Below, piece after piece: positions 46,193 to 57,920 of a stretch of DNA of 64,000 bases. Origin of the DNA: Cyclina sinensis (lineage: Eukaryota > Mollusca > Bivalvia > Venerida > Veneridae). The notes under the pieces were generated by a model, which worked only from the letters and a program-made list of their open reading frames with translations, made no database searches and was not told the DNA's origin. Where the stretch lies: positions 29,015,290 through 29,079,289 of the forward strand of contig JAAONU010000016.1 of the NCBI GenBank assembly GCA_012932295.1. Direction: 5' to 3'. Position 1 is the stretch's first letter; each line of letters begins with the position of its first letter. The position numbers and the translations under genes were made by a program.

Positions 46193-48209
46193 TTGTACAA
46201 GTGAGCAAGAAAGCAGCATTTCTTCAGAATTGCATGAACACAGTGAAAATGTTAGTTCTGGATATTTAGAAGAGCTGTTCAAACAGAAATGTTTGTTTAA
46301 TATCAGTGAAAGCAAGGTACATTATATTCAAGATAAAATTGAGTCTGTTGTATCATCATTGTTGACCAAGGTACTTGAGAGTGAAAACTACTTAAGCAAA
46401 GTAGATTCAAGTCGTCAAATTAAGAAGAGTCTAAAGAAGTCTAACAGGGCTATTCAGATAAACAGAACACTCAGTGAGAGAAACCTTTTGAAAGTTGGGA
46501 GCTTCTATGAAAATACTAAGAATGGTTATCCCGATGAGTTTGACTTCATATGCATTGTTGCAGAGTGTGATATTACTGACTATCATCTGATGAAAAAGTT
46601 AGCTTCAGACTTACTTCATATGTTTAATATTTGTATTAGTAAGAATGCACATGATTATATCACTGAGTGTCTACCAGCAGATAAGAGTTTAAAATTTAAC
46701 AGAAATCCTAAGTTTCATGGACCTGCAACTAAGCTAAAGTTCACTTTGAAAGACAGTGATCCAGAATTGAATAACAAATCTGTATATGTGGACATCACCC
46801 CTGCTGTGAGGGTATGTCTTGCTGGCAAATTACTAGAAGATGTAAATGTTTGCTATCCTGACTGGAAAGATGTCATTTTGAAAACAGGGAGCATTTTACT
46901 TGTGAAAGCATATTGTAGTCCTTCAAATATATCAAAGAAAAATGAGATCAAAGTGTCCATTACAGAATCTGAATTTTTGTTTGTCCAGGAAAGGATGTCT
47001 GAAAAGCACAGACAGGTCTACAGACTTCTGAAATTCATTTTAAATGGAAATGCACCAGATTCAGACAGAAAAATAAAACAACTGAGAGGCACAATTTATG
47101 TTGAAAATGAGTTTTACGGTTTATCATCATATTCAATTAAACTCATTTTATTTCATTACATGAAAAGATTTCAACATGGTTTGACTGGATCACTGACACA
47201 TGGTGTTGTAAATGTTCTTCAAAACATATTATCTCGGATCAGAACAGATCGGATCATGTGCAGTTCTTTTCCTGTCAGTGTAGAAACAATGACTGGAGAG
47301 GATATTACATTATTTGATGAATATCATTCTGCAGTAAAAATAAAAAATATTTTATCAGCAATTGTGGATTCTTTTAAGAAAACTGCAGATATGACAAGTA
47401 CAGAAAACACTGCAATTTTGGACAACATACCATTGATTGAAAAAGCATCTGATATTGTTCAACAGGCAGTGATAAAAAGTTCTCAAAGAATTGTTTTATT
47501 ATTGTTAGTTCAATTGATGATACTGGCACTGGGAATGATACTTACAACAACACTGGCACATACAACAACACTGATACTGATACTGACACTGGCACATGTA
47601 CTGGCACTGACACTGACACTGAGACTGAGACTGAGACTGATACTGATACTGATACTGAGACTGAGACTGATACTGACAATGATACTGATACTGGGACTGA
47701 CACTGATACTGACACTGACACTGGCACTGACACTGGGACTGGCACTGGGACTGGCACTGGTACTGACACTGACACTGGCACTGGCACTGACACTGCGACT
47801 GCGACTGAGACTGATACTGATACTGGGACTGACACTGGGACTGGGAATGGCACTGGCACTGGTACTGGTACTGACCATGAAACTGACAGGTTCATCTGAA
47901 GTACTTTACTGTTGGAAAGGCAATGAAATCACAGATGACTTCTTGCATCTCCAGTCCAGTGAGATGTATGGAAATCAGAGTTACATTTTAAAAACACCAT
48001 TTCCTGGGAACAGTTTTACAGATAAAACAAACAGCAGTCTGTTTAGAGGTCATGTTTTCTGTATTGCATTCAGGAGTACTAATTCAAGTAGTGAGTCTAA
48101 AAAGGCACCAAACAGTACACAGCCAAAGAAGGTCCAGAATGTCAGTGGTTTATATGCTTGTAAGCCAGATAATAGAAATAATGGTACAGAGTTGTTTGAG
48201 GATAACAGT
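46164..48209 (+). CDS. cGAS-like / Mab-21 domain nucleotidyltransferase, large coding exon
   Basis: Enzymes of this family are nucleotidyltransferases; cGAS-like receptors sense nucleic acid in the cytosol and make cyclic dinucleotides for STING. From ATG 46164 (TAG lies just upstream in frame) the order is as follows. Residues 1-100 are an acidic then helical leader. The NTase core has GSFYENTKNGYPDEFDF, with G112-S113 and metal ligands E125 and D127, and the third acid D210 in VYVDITPA. The C-terminal Mab-21 half has ITESEFLFVQERMSEKHRQ and SSYSIKLILFHYMKR (about 265-335). No zinc-thumb H-C-C-C cluster is visible. After residue 440 a hydrophobic run leads into a hexanucleotide repeat, then a cysteine-containing region with six N-x-S/T sequons. 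The exon ends at a strong donor, AGT|GTAAGT (48210), phase 0; without splicing the frame stops after codon 48345-48347. The NTase call is firm; immune role and C-terminal topology are inference. Confidence 0.88.
47514..47884 (+). repeat. Coding hexanucleotide repeat (ACTGAC/ACTGGC/ACTGAT)n
   Basis: About sixty imperfect copies of ACTG(A/G)N hexamers. In the frame of the upstream and downstream coding sequence it encodes a Leu-x repeat (L-T, L-A, L-R, L-I). In the +1 frame it encodes Asp/Gly/Glu-Thr pairs, and that frame is open from before the repeat until TGA near 47898. The third forward frame and the opposite frames give stops or Ser-Val runs. Length changes in multiples of six keep the frame. 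Confidence 0.9.
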
Positions 48210-48474
48210 GTAAGTATTATACTGATTTCCATCATCTTTCCTCTTATGTTCTTGAATACATCTTATTATATCTTTACCAAACATAGTTGGTTGTGGGTGC
48301 CATTTAGGAATCACTTTGTCCCGTTCGGTCACGATTGTTTTACTTGAATATCTCTGAAACCAGTGTAGAAATCAACTTGGAACTTAAAATGAATATGTAA
48401 GAACACAGTGCACTTCTATGTACCAAATTTGTTAACTCAAGAGTTATATTTTTGTAACATAGATTGTATCCCTT

Positions 48475-48830
48475 TTTATGCCCCCAAAGGGTGGCATGTA
48501 ACAGTCACACTGTCCGTCTGTTATTCCATCCATCTGTCCCATCTTCAGTGCACAACTCCTCCATTTCCCATGTGATTTTCAATAAACTTTCACAGAATGA
48601 CAGCTGATCATTATCAAGTGTGGCAGCGCATGCACTCCGGCTTTTGCAATTCAATTAATAGCTTTTGAAGAAAAATTAAAGCTACAATGTATTGCTACAG
48701 TCATGGTGTCGCCATTGTTGCTGCTGTTCCCGTCTGAAACCTTTAACATTAATCACAATTTTTAATTTGTCTGTTTCGAAGAAAAAGTCGAGCTATTATG
48801 ATCGCTGCATCGTTGTTGTTAGAATCATGC
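48475..48830 (+). repeat. Decayed fragments of ATGCCCCC- and AGCTCGAC-family elements
   Basis: ATGCCCCCAAAGGGTGGCAT hairpin plus 'TGTCCGTCTG' begins near 48478. About 48690-48800 holds 'CAGTCATGGTGTCGCC...TTCCCGTCTGAAACCTTTAACAT' and 'AAAAAGTCGAGCTATTATGATCG', matching the minus-strand start of the element at 39460-42494. Confidence 0.55.
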
Positions 48831-49796
48831 ATATACTTTAATGTAGCCCATTACTCAAACAATTTAAAAGTTATCCCCAAGTGATAATGGTATCAAAATC
48901 TTAGTAAAATTTCACTGAAAGGTGAAATTTACTGAAAGACTAAAATTTGCTGAAATTTCACCAAATTTTCAGTGATATTTCTATGAATTTCAATCTTTAG
49001 AAACAAATCAAGATTTCAGCAATATTTTGGTGGAAAATATACTTTGAAATTTCATTAAAATTTTGATGAATGAAAATTTTGATGAACCAATGTGCTGAAA
49101 ACTGAATTAAAAAAAGAATTCAAATTCTACATGGTCATGCAGTAGCAGCAAGTGAACATGGGTATTAAAGTTCATTTTTAAGCTGGAATGGAAGTAAATA
49201 TCAAATTAAAAGCATACATGTGATTATATTAATTTTAATTTGTGCTTCTTGCAAAGATTGACAAGTTATTTAGAAACTGCTTTCTTACATATAGAGTTTG
49301 GTTGATAGTCAGTGACCTTAACCACTAGACCTTGGAGGCAGTCATTACAACTTAAATGATATGGTGTCAGTTATAGCCTAATACACTCTAACTTTAACCA
49401 CAATTATGTAAAACATTTTTTGAAATTTAAGAATTGATCCTTTTTGCTAACAGAGCTAGTACATTTACACATGTTTTTCAATTGTGCTCTAACAAATTTG
49501 GTGGTACTAATACATATGTATTTCTAGAACCTAATTTCATGTAAACACATTTCTTCTTGATGTCTGTAGCCAGCACTAGATGAGATTCAATCTTGTTTTC
49601 TTTAATGTGTGAACAAAAGTATGAATGTTGATACCTTCTTAATACTTCATTTTGTAAAATGAGATCATCAAAAGTTGGAAAAGACACATTAACAGTCTCT
49701 CTAGTTTTCTAATCATTGCATGAAGATTGTTTCCAACACGAATGAAATACAAATAACAAAATCTTCATTGTTCAACATGAGTGTGTATTACTTTTT
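48831..49796. other. A/T-rich intron sequence with an A-box-like relic and a weak minus-strand frame
   Basis: The complement of 49312-49345 contains TCTAGTGGTTAAGGTCAC, an A-box-like piece of a tRNA-derived SINE. A 69-codon minus-strand frame (49478-49687, ending ...KLGSRNTYVLVPPNLLEHN) looks protein-like and might be the C-terminus of a decayed transposon protein; the evidence is weak. Confidence 0.35.
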
Positions 49797-51518
49797 AGCT
49801 CAGCTGTCACGTAGTGACAAAGGGAGCTTTTCTGATCACCTTTTGTCCATCGTCCGTCCGTCCGTCTGTTAACAATTAGTTTGTTAACACTCTAGTGGTC
49901 ACATTTTTGCCTCAATTGTCATGAAACTTGGTCATGATGTTTGTCTCGTTTATATCTTGGACGAGTACGAACATGGGTTATCAGGGTTGGAAAACTAGGT
50001 CACAGAGCCCAAATATAGAAAAACCTTGTTAACACTCTAGAGGCTACTTTTTCAGTCCAAATATCCTGGAAATTTGTCAGAAAGGTTCTATCGATGATTT
50101 CTAGCTCAAGTTCAAAAATGGGTCATCTGGGTTCAAAAACTTGGTCACGGAGCCCAGAAATAGAAAAATCTTGTTAACACTCAAGAGCTTACATTTTCAG
50201 CCCAAAATAATCCGGAAATTGGTCAGAAAGGTTGCTTTGACAATTTCTAGGTCAAGTTTAAATATAGGTCATCTGGGGTAAAAAATTAGGTCACAGAGCC
50301 CAAATATTGAAAAACCTTGTAACACTCTAGAGGTAACATTTTTAGACTAAATAATCTTGAAATTTGTCTGGAAGGTTGCATGTATGATTTCTAGCTCAAG
50401 TTCGAATATGGGTCATCTGGGGTCAAAAACTAGGTCACAGAGCCCAAAAATAGAAACATCTTTTTAACACTCTAGAGGTTACATTTTCAGCCCAAATAAT
50501 CTGGAAATTTGTCAGAAAGGTTGCTTCAAAGATATCTAGCAAAACTTCAAATATGGGTCATCTGGGTTCAAAAACTAGGTCACAGAGCCCAAAAATAGAA
50601 AAACCTTGTTCACACTCTAGAGGTTACATTTTCAGCCCAAATAATCTGGAAATTTGTCAGAAAAGTTGCCTTGAGCATTTCTAGATCAAGTTCGAATATG
50701 GGTCATCTGGGGTCACAAACTAGGTCACAGAGTCCAAATATGGAAAAACCTTGTTAACATTCTAAAGGTAGCATTTTCAGTCCAAATAACCTGGAAATTT
50801 GTCAGAAAAATTCCACCGATGATTTCTAGCTCAGTTTTGAATATAGGTTTTCTGGGGTCAAAAACTAAGTCACATAGCCCAAAAGTAGAAAAACCTTGTA
50901 AATGCTCTAGAGGTTACATTTTTAGTCCAAATGTCCTTAAAATTTGTCAGAAAGGTTGTTTTAATGATTTCTAGCTCAGATTTTGATATGGGTCATCTGG
51001 GTTCAAAAACTAGGTCACATGGTCCAAATATGTAAAAAGCTTTTTAACACTCTAGAGGTTACATTTTCAGTCCAAATATCCTGAAAATTTGTCAGACAGG
51101 TTTTTTTGATGATATCTAAATCAAGTTGGAGTATGGGTCATCTTGGGTCAAAAACTAGGTCACAAAGCCAAAATATGGAAAACCTTGTTCACACTTGTAG
51201 AGGTATTATTTAATTCCAAATAACCTGGAACTTTGTCAGAAAGCTTAATTCTATGGTTTCTAGCTCAAATTTGAATATGGGTCATCTGGAGTCGAAACAT
51301 CTAGGTAACAGAGCCCAAATATCGAAAAACTTTGTAAACACTCTAAAGGCTACATTTTCAGTCCAAATATCCTGGATATTTGTCAAAGAGATTGTTTCAA
51401 TAATTTCTAGGTCAAGTTCGAATATGTGTAATCTCGGGTCAATTAACCAGGTCCATAGCAACTTTGTTAAAAGCAGTCATACTCAGGTGAGCGATACAGG
51501 GCCATCATGGCCCTCTTG
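49797..51518 (+). mobile_element. AGCTCACC-family element with 145-bp monomers
   Basis: Left hairpin AGCTCAGCTGTCAC GTA GTGACAAAGGGAGC, then GTCCATCGTCCGTCCGTCC. About eleven monomers like those at 35.4-37.5 and 39.2-43.8 kb. Right end ACTCAGGTGAGCGATAC, AGGGCCATCATGGCCCT, CTTG then TT. Third member of the same subfamily in this window. Confidence 0.83.
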
Positions 51519-51635
51519 TTAATTTTCACTCGGTGATATTCTTTGCTGTAGAATATATCAATGCCATTTCTTAAATGAAAGAATTTAAGAATATGAGTTC
51601 CATTTTCACCACTCTCCTCAATTGCTTCACTTTTT

Positions 51636-52933
51636 AGCTCACCTGAGCACAGCTCAGGGTGAGCTATTTAGATAGTTGTTTGTCAGGTGTGCGTAAGCAT
51701 GTGTTGTCAACAATTTGACTTAAACAACATCTCCTGAACCGCTGAGCAAACACTGATGAAACATGCCTGGGATATGTCTTGCATGAAGCTCTACCAAAGT
51801 TGTTCAAAGAATTCAATTCCATCAAGAACTCTTGTTGCTATGGCAACTTAAAGGAAAAACTTCTTGTCTGAAACCACAAGGCCCTGGGCCTTAAGATTTG
51901 GTATGTAGCATTGTCGTGTGGACCTCTACCAAGTTTGTTCAAATTATGCCCCTGGGGTAAAATTTGGCCCCACCCTGAGGGTCGATGGATTTTACATAGG
52001 CTTATATAGTGAAACTTAAAAAATCTTCTTGTCTGAAACCACAAGGCCTTGAGCTTTAAGATTTGGTATGTAGCATTGTCGTGTGGACCTCTACCAAGTT
52101 GTTCAAATAATGCCTCTGGGGTCAAATTTGGCCCCTACCCAGGGGTCATTTGAGTTTACTTAGGATAATATAGTGAAACTTTAAAAACCTTCTTGCCTGT
52201 AACCACAAGGCCCTGAGTCTTAAGAGTTGGTATTTAGCATTGTCTTGTAGACTTTTACCAAGTTTGTTGAAATTATACCTCTGGGTTGAAATTTGGCCCC
52301 TACCCAGGGGTCAACTGATTTTTACATAGGTTTATATAGGGTAAACTTTGAAAAATCGTCTTGTATGAAACTAAAAGGCTCTGAGCCTTAAGATTTCGTA
52401 TGTAGCAATGTCTAGTGGACCTCTCACAAGCTTGTTAGAAAAATATCCCTGGGATCACTATTGGCGCCGCCCGAGGGGTTACAAGTTTCAAATAGCAGTA
52501 TTGAAGAAAATCTTTAAAAAATCTTCATGTCTGAAACCACAAGGCCTAGAATTTTAAAATTTGGCATGAAGCAAGATTTATCAAATTATTAGATAAGGTT
52601 AAAGGTCATGGAGACTAAAAATAGATTTATCTACTGTATCTCATAGAGCTTTCATTTATAGACCAATAATTTTGATATTTGGTATGTAGGTTCCTTGCAT
52701 GGACCTGTACCCAAAAGTAGGGTTTGAGGTCACTGGGTCAAGGTCAAGGTTACCATAGCTTATGATAGATATTTCTACTTTGAGTCATAGAGCCTTTATT
52801 TATTGACTGATATTTTACTAATTTAGTTTGTAGGCTCTTACATATCTTCAATTAAAAAATGAAATAATGCTTAACTGCAAACCTATAGCCAAAGTACTCA
52901 AGTGAGCGATCCAGGGCCATCATGGCTCTCTTG
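51636..52933 (+). mobile_element. AGCTCACC-family element with 165-bp monomers
   Basis: Left hairpin AGCTCACCTGAGCACAGCTCAGGGTGAGCT after TTTTT. Core monomers carry 'GCATTGTCGTGTGGACCTCTACC'. Right end ACTCAAGTGAGCGATCCAGGGCCATCATGGCTCTCTTG then TT. Confidence 0.82.
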
Positions 52934-54560
52934 TTAATATAGGTGTATATCTGTGTGTATATGTCATCCATCGATCAGATTAAAGGGTAAAAACGTAATC
53001 AATTTATGGGCTTGGACTTTTTTGCTGCACTAGAAAAAATGAGAGTTTGTTAAAAGGCAACTTAAATTTTTCATGTTATGTTCGCGTAAGCAATAACTAA
53101 GAAAACAAAGCTACCGGTATTAATTTATTTATCGTAAATATAAAATACAATTGCACACAATTGTGACAGAGTAAATTGCATATCACACACACAAACACAC
53201 ACACAAACATATACACACTTCTACAAATTAATGATTTGTAATTATTTTTAAATTTTGAAAACTGATGAATTGTTATATTACTTTGTGGCAAGTAGTTAAT
53301 TGATTAAAATGAGTACTCCTTACACTTTTTGAAAAATGTGGTGAATCCTTATTACTTTGTAGCAAATTGTTAACTGACCTCTGGTGAATAGTGAATTTCT
53401 GTGGTGAATCATTATTGTGGCGAATTGTTACATATTCATTGACAGGTATACCTGAGAAAACTGCCTCACTGTAACTGGATGATCAGTAAAGTGACAGTTT
53501 AAGCTACTGAAATTAACATTGTAACCTCACTTTTTACCGTGTTCCAAATACGTGAGAATCTAATAAGTTTTGCAAGCGGTACTATATCTAGCTTCAAAAC
53601 AAGCAGGTCAGGTCAACCAAGGTCAAAGTTGAAATACACAAGCAAAATCATACAACTAATTAAATTACAATAATAAACGTCACCATCAAAGTGAAAAGTT
53701 ATCAAAAATCGGATTTTAAGGTATTTTCATGTTCTTTATTTTAAATTAAAGCCACATGTAGTAACAATGCAAGTGACCCCAGGGTTATAATTTAAACAAG
53801 ATCTGTAATGGACTAAGCCACAATGCTAGCTCAGCTGCACTATACAGATTTTGAGAAGATTCAGCAACTAAGATTCGAAGTAAAATCTCTGTAAGTTAGG
53901 CAGTTTTTCCTGTGATAAATTGATAAGATGCATACCTGTATTCATTGTTAATGTCAAATTGAGTATCTTGTCTGAGCCACATATTTCTGGCACCAAGTCT
54001 TTATATCTGGATCCATCACAAATGTCTAAGCTCAACATGTTCACCTTGATTTTGTTCTTGTGATGAGTGGATTTGATTTTTAACCAATTTTAAAACTCCA
54101 TCATCTAGAAATATAACAAACTTTATATACGTTTGTTCAGTTAATCATACAAGGCTTCTGATTATCACAAAATACATGTACTGACAGAAAAGCCAAGAGT
54201 AATTTTGCACAGAAGTGCACATATAAAATAAAATTAAAATACAAATGTTTTTGTGTGGGGGTGAAAGTGCCTGGAATATTAAAATTTCATAGTAAACGTA
54301 AATTAAAAGGTATAAATGCTGTATATCTTTGGATGACAGCAGTGGAAGACAGGGAGGTGTGGTTTGGCAAACCCATATCAAACATACTGCAATTACTAAT
54401 GCTTACCTTGGAACAGTTCGATCAGCTGGCTCTCAAGATGTAAATCATGAAACTCTTTTACTCTTGCATTTTTCCTTCTGTATATATCTGAAGAACAAGC
54501 CATTTCATCATTAAGTAACTGTTGTCAGTGTTCACAGAATTTGTGAATCTTTGGCTGTTG
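52934..54560. other. Intron sequence without recognised gene
   Basis: A/T-rich. A (CA)n-type microsatellite lies at about 53183-53215. Short repeated phrases 'GTGGTGAAT(C/T)' and 'TTACTTTG(T)(G/A)GCAA' occur at 53280-53440. Overlapping open frames at 54145-54514 have no support. Confidence 0.4.
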
Positions 54561-55100
54561 AAGTTTTAAAAATCTGTTTAAAAAAATCTTTCAGCTTATA
54601 CACTGATTTTGCATAACTACATGATGCTGGAAGATGAGAACCTATCAGTAGCAAAAGGTCTTTAAATGCTTCTTTTGACAATCTATGTTTCATTACAAAG
54701 AGCATCACTAATGTGTATGAGGTCAGATGTGTATATTTGCATCCTTGAAAAGAAAACTTTGTCCTGCATCATCCATTCTCTTTTTATCATCTAAAGATAA
54801 ATTACCAGTATCTGAATGGTCAAGATCTTTGCTACTGTCAGTTGAACTCCATTCTGACTCTGAATCGTCAGTGCTACTGAAGGTAGATTCAGAATCTGAT
54901 TCAAAGGAATTAATGGATAGGCAGTCTTGTGATGAGTCTGAAGAAAATATGGAACTTGAGTCAGCTTCTTTTCAAATATTAGTAAAATCAGTCAAGATAT
55001 CTTGTTTGGTTATGGACTGGTGATCAGATTCAGAATGAACAAAGTCAAATTTCTTCTGAGTGCTCGAATGATATCAGGCAAGTTTAGCTGAAACTCCGTC
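54560..55100 (-). pseudogene. Decayed acidic Ser-rich / transposon-protein-like ORF, minus strand
   Basis: Minus-strand reading from about 55060 down gives KKFDFVHSESDHQSITKQ, an in-frame TGA, then an acidic Ser/Asp stretch (KEADSSSIFSSDSSQD..., ...SESEWSSTDSSKD). After a frame break follows VMKHRLSKEAFKDLLLLIGS and then YAKSVYKLKDFFKQ, ending near 54540. The pattern 'KH-L-(S/T)-EA-KDLL-LI--H-P' resembles the N-terminal region of invertebrate transposon-encoded proteins, but the superfamily is uncertain. Frame break and stop mark it as a relic. The + strand frame at 54727-55023 is its shadow. Confidence 0.45.
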
Positions 55101-55249
55101 TCTGATTGAATTCCTGTATCTTTTTTCTTTTGGCGTCAGATAATTGGCGTGTTTTAAATCACTGTTGAACGAATGCGATTCACAGTCTTAACTTCAAAGA
55201 TTAACGTGGGATGAACTGGAGTGGGACGAATCGCTAAGCATTTTCAAGA

Positions 55250-56207
55250 GATCGGATTCTTGACCTGACCTTTACCTTGAAGATCCAATTGTCCAAAAAC
55301 TTTAACATTGCCCATAACTTCCTTATTACTAATTGGATTTACTTCATACTTGGACAAGGCCTTCCCATTGACATATATTTGTTTGACCTTGACCCCTGAA
55401 TGACCTTCACCTTGAAGATCCAATTGTCTAAAAACTAATACTTGGCCATAACTTCCATATTAGGAAGTGGATATACTTTATACTTAAACACAAGGACCCT
55501 TTGGACAAGACCTTCCTGCTGACCTATATTTATTTGACCTTGACTCCTGAATGACCTTCACCTTGAAGAACCCATCGTCCAAAAACTTTAACATTGCCCG
55601 TAACTTCCTTATAAGAAAGTGGAATTACTTCATACTTGGACAAGGCCTTCTCACTGACATATATTTGTTTGACCTTGACCCCTGAATGACCTTCACCTTG
55701 AAGATCCAATTTTCCAAAAACAAATATTTGGCCATAACTTCCAAATTAGGAAGTGGATATACTTCATACTTAAACACCACACCCCTTTGGACAAGACCTT
55801 CCCACTGACCTATATTTATTTGACCTTGACTCCTGAATGACCTTCACCTTGAAGATCCCATTGTCCAAAAACTTTAACATTGCCCATAATTTCCTTATTA
55901 GTAAGTGGAATTACTTCATACTTGGACACAACACCCCTTTGGACAAGGCCATCCCATTGACCTATATTTATTTGACCTTGACCCCTGAAAGACCTTCTTC
56001 TTGAAGATCCAGTTGTTCAAAAACCTTAACATTGCCCATAACTTCCTTATGAGTAAGTGGATTTACTTCATACTTTGACACAACCACCTCTGGATAAGAC
56101 CTTCCCACTGACCTATATTTATTTGACCTTGACCCCTGAATGACTGGTTCTCAGTTCAAAGATCAAAGCACCACTTTCGGGGACATAGTCATCTTACAGT
56201 GACAGTT
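55250..56207 (-). mobile_element. Array related to the AGCTCGAC family (150-bp GACCTTCACCTTGAAGAT units)
   Basis: Seven units of about 150 bp, the complement of the 'TTGACCTTGAAGGTGAAGGTCATT' monomer in 39460-42494: 'TGAATGACCTTCACCTTGAAGATCC', 'TTAACATTGCCCATAACTTCCTTA'. The right border is GACAGTTCTTG then TT. Confidence 0.65.
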
Positions 56208-57920
56208 CTTGTTCAGTTCAAATATCCTGGAAATTTGTCAGAGAGGTTGTTTCGATAATTTCTAGCTCATGTTCAAATATGGGTCAGCTAGGTTCAAAAA
56301 CTAGGTCACAGAGCCCAAATATAGAAAAACCTTGTTAACACTCTAGAGACTACTTTTTCAGTCCAAATATCCTGGAAATTTGTCAGGGAGGTTGTTTCAG
56401 TAACTTCTAGGTCAAGTTCGAATATGGGTCATCTAGGTTCAAACTAGCTTACAAATATGGAAAAATCTTATTAACACTCTAGAGGTAACATTTAGAGCCC
56501 AAATAGCCTTGAAATTTGTCAGAAAGGTTGTTTCAACAAGAGGGCCATGATGGCCCTGGATCACTAACCTGAGTACTTTGCCAGAGGGTCTACCGTTAAG
56601 CAAACATCAGATGCAACATTACATTTCTAATTGAAGATATATAAAGATTTCATATTTTATACAAAAAAAAATCCATGGGGCAGAGGCAATTTCATGATAA
56701 CAGCTTGTGAGGAGATGTCATTTGAAGCCATATATTGAAGAAAACCTATTTTTAGCTCCGGTGGCCATTTTGTTTAATGGAGCAGAACCGTTTAAGCAGT
56801 TTTAACGCAGTGGTATGTAGGAACATTTCCATGAAATTTGATGGAAAATTACGTTGCGATTGAGGAGATGCTGTTTGATTTCTTTCCATTTTTTAACTTT
56901 TGTAAACCTTATGTGCAGTATAACAGAACGGTTTGAGCAATTTTAGAAAAAAGCATTATAAGAAACATTTCTGTCAAATTTGGTTAAAAATGGTCAAGGG
57001 GATTTGGAGGAGATGTCATTTTAAGCCAAATATTGACGAAAATCTTATTTGTAGCTCTGGCGGCCATTTTGTTCAATGAAGCAGAACCTTTTTAGCAATT
57101 TTAATAGAGGGCTGCATAAGGAACACATTTGTGAAATTTGGTGGAAAATCACCCTGCCATTAAGGAGGAGCAGTTGTTTAAATTTTTTCTATTTTTTAGC
57201 TTTGCAGCCCTTATGTGCAAAGAAACTGAACGGTTTGAGCAATTTTAGAAAAGGACAATATAAAGAACACTTATGTCAAATTTTGTTTAAAATGGCCATA
57301 AGGTTTTGTAGAAGATGTCATTTATGTGCAATGGAGCGGAAAGATTTTAGCAATTTTAGAAAAGGGCATTTTAAGGAATATTTCTGTCAAATTTGGTTTA
57401 AATTGGCCAAGTGGTTTTTGAGGAGATGTCATTTGAAGCCAAATATTGAAGAAAATCTATTTTTAGCTCTTGTGGCCATTTTGTTCAATGGAGCAGAACC
57501 GTTTTACCAGTTTAATAGAGGGCTATGTAAGGAACATTTTTGTGATATTTGGTGGGAAATCACCCAACTGTTTAGGATGAGATGTTGTTTGATTTTTTTT
57601 CTATTTTAAGCTTTTGCAGCCTTTGTGTGCAATAGAGCAGAACGATTTGAGCAATTTTATAAAAGGGCAATACAAGGAACATTTCTGTCAAAGTTGGTTA
57701 AAAATGGCCTAGTGGTTTCAGAGGGGATGTCATTTGAAGCCAAATATGGACGAAAATCTTGTTTTACAATGTAGCTCTGGCGGCCATTTTGTTCCATCGA
57801 GTGGAACAGTTTTAGCAAATTCAATAGAGGGCTACATTTGTATGTAAGGAACATTTCTATGAAATTTGATGGAAAATCACTCAGCCGTTTAGGGGGAGAT
57901 GTTGTTTGAATTTTTTTTTT

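Noticed and set aside
47510..47895. Long minus-strand frames rich in Ser-Val
   Set aside because: Complement of the hexanucleotide repeat inside the cGAS-like exon; pure low complexity.
57076..57609. 177-codon open frame on the plus strand
   Set aside because: It follows a repeated unit (…FSNFRKGQYKEHLCQI… recurring) of an array element, with no domain or splice context; a by-product of repeats.
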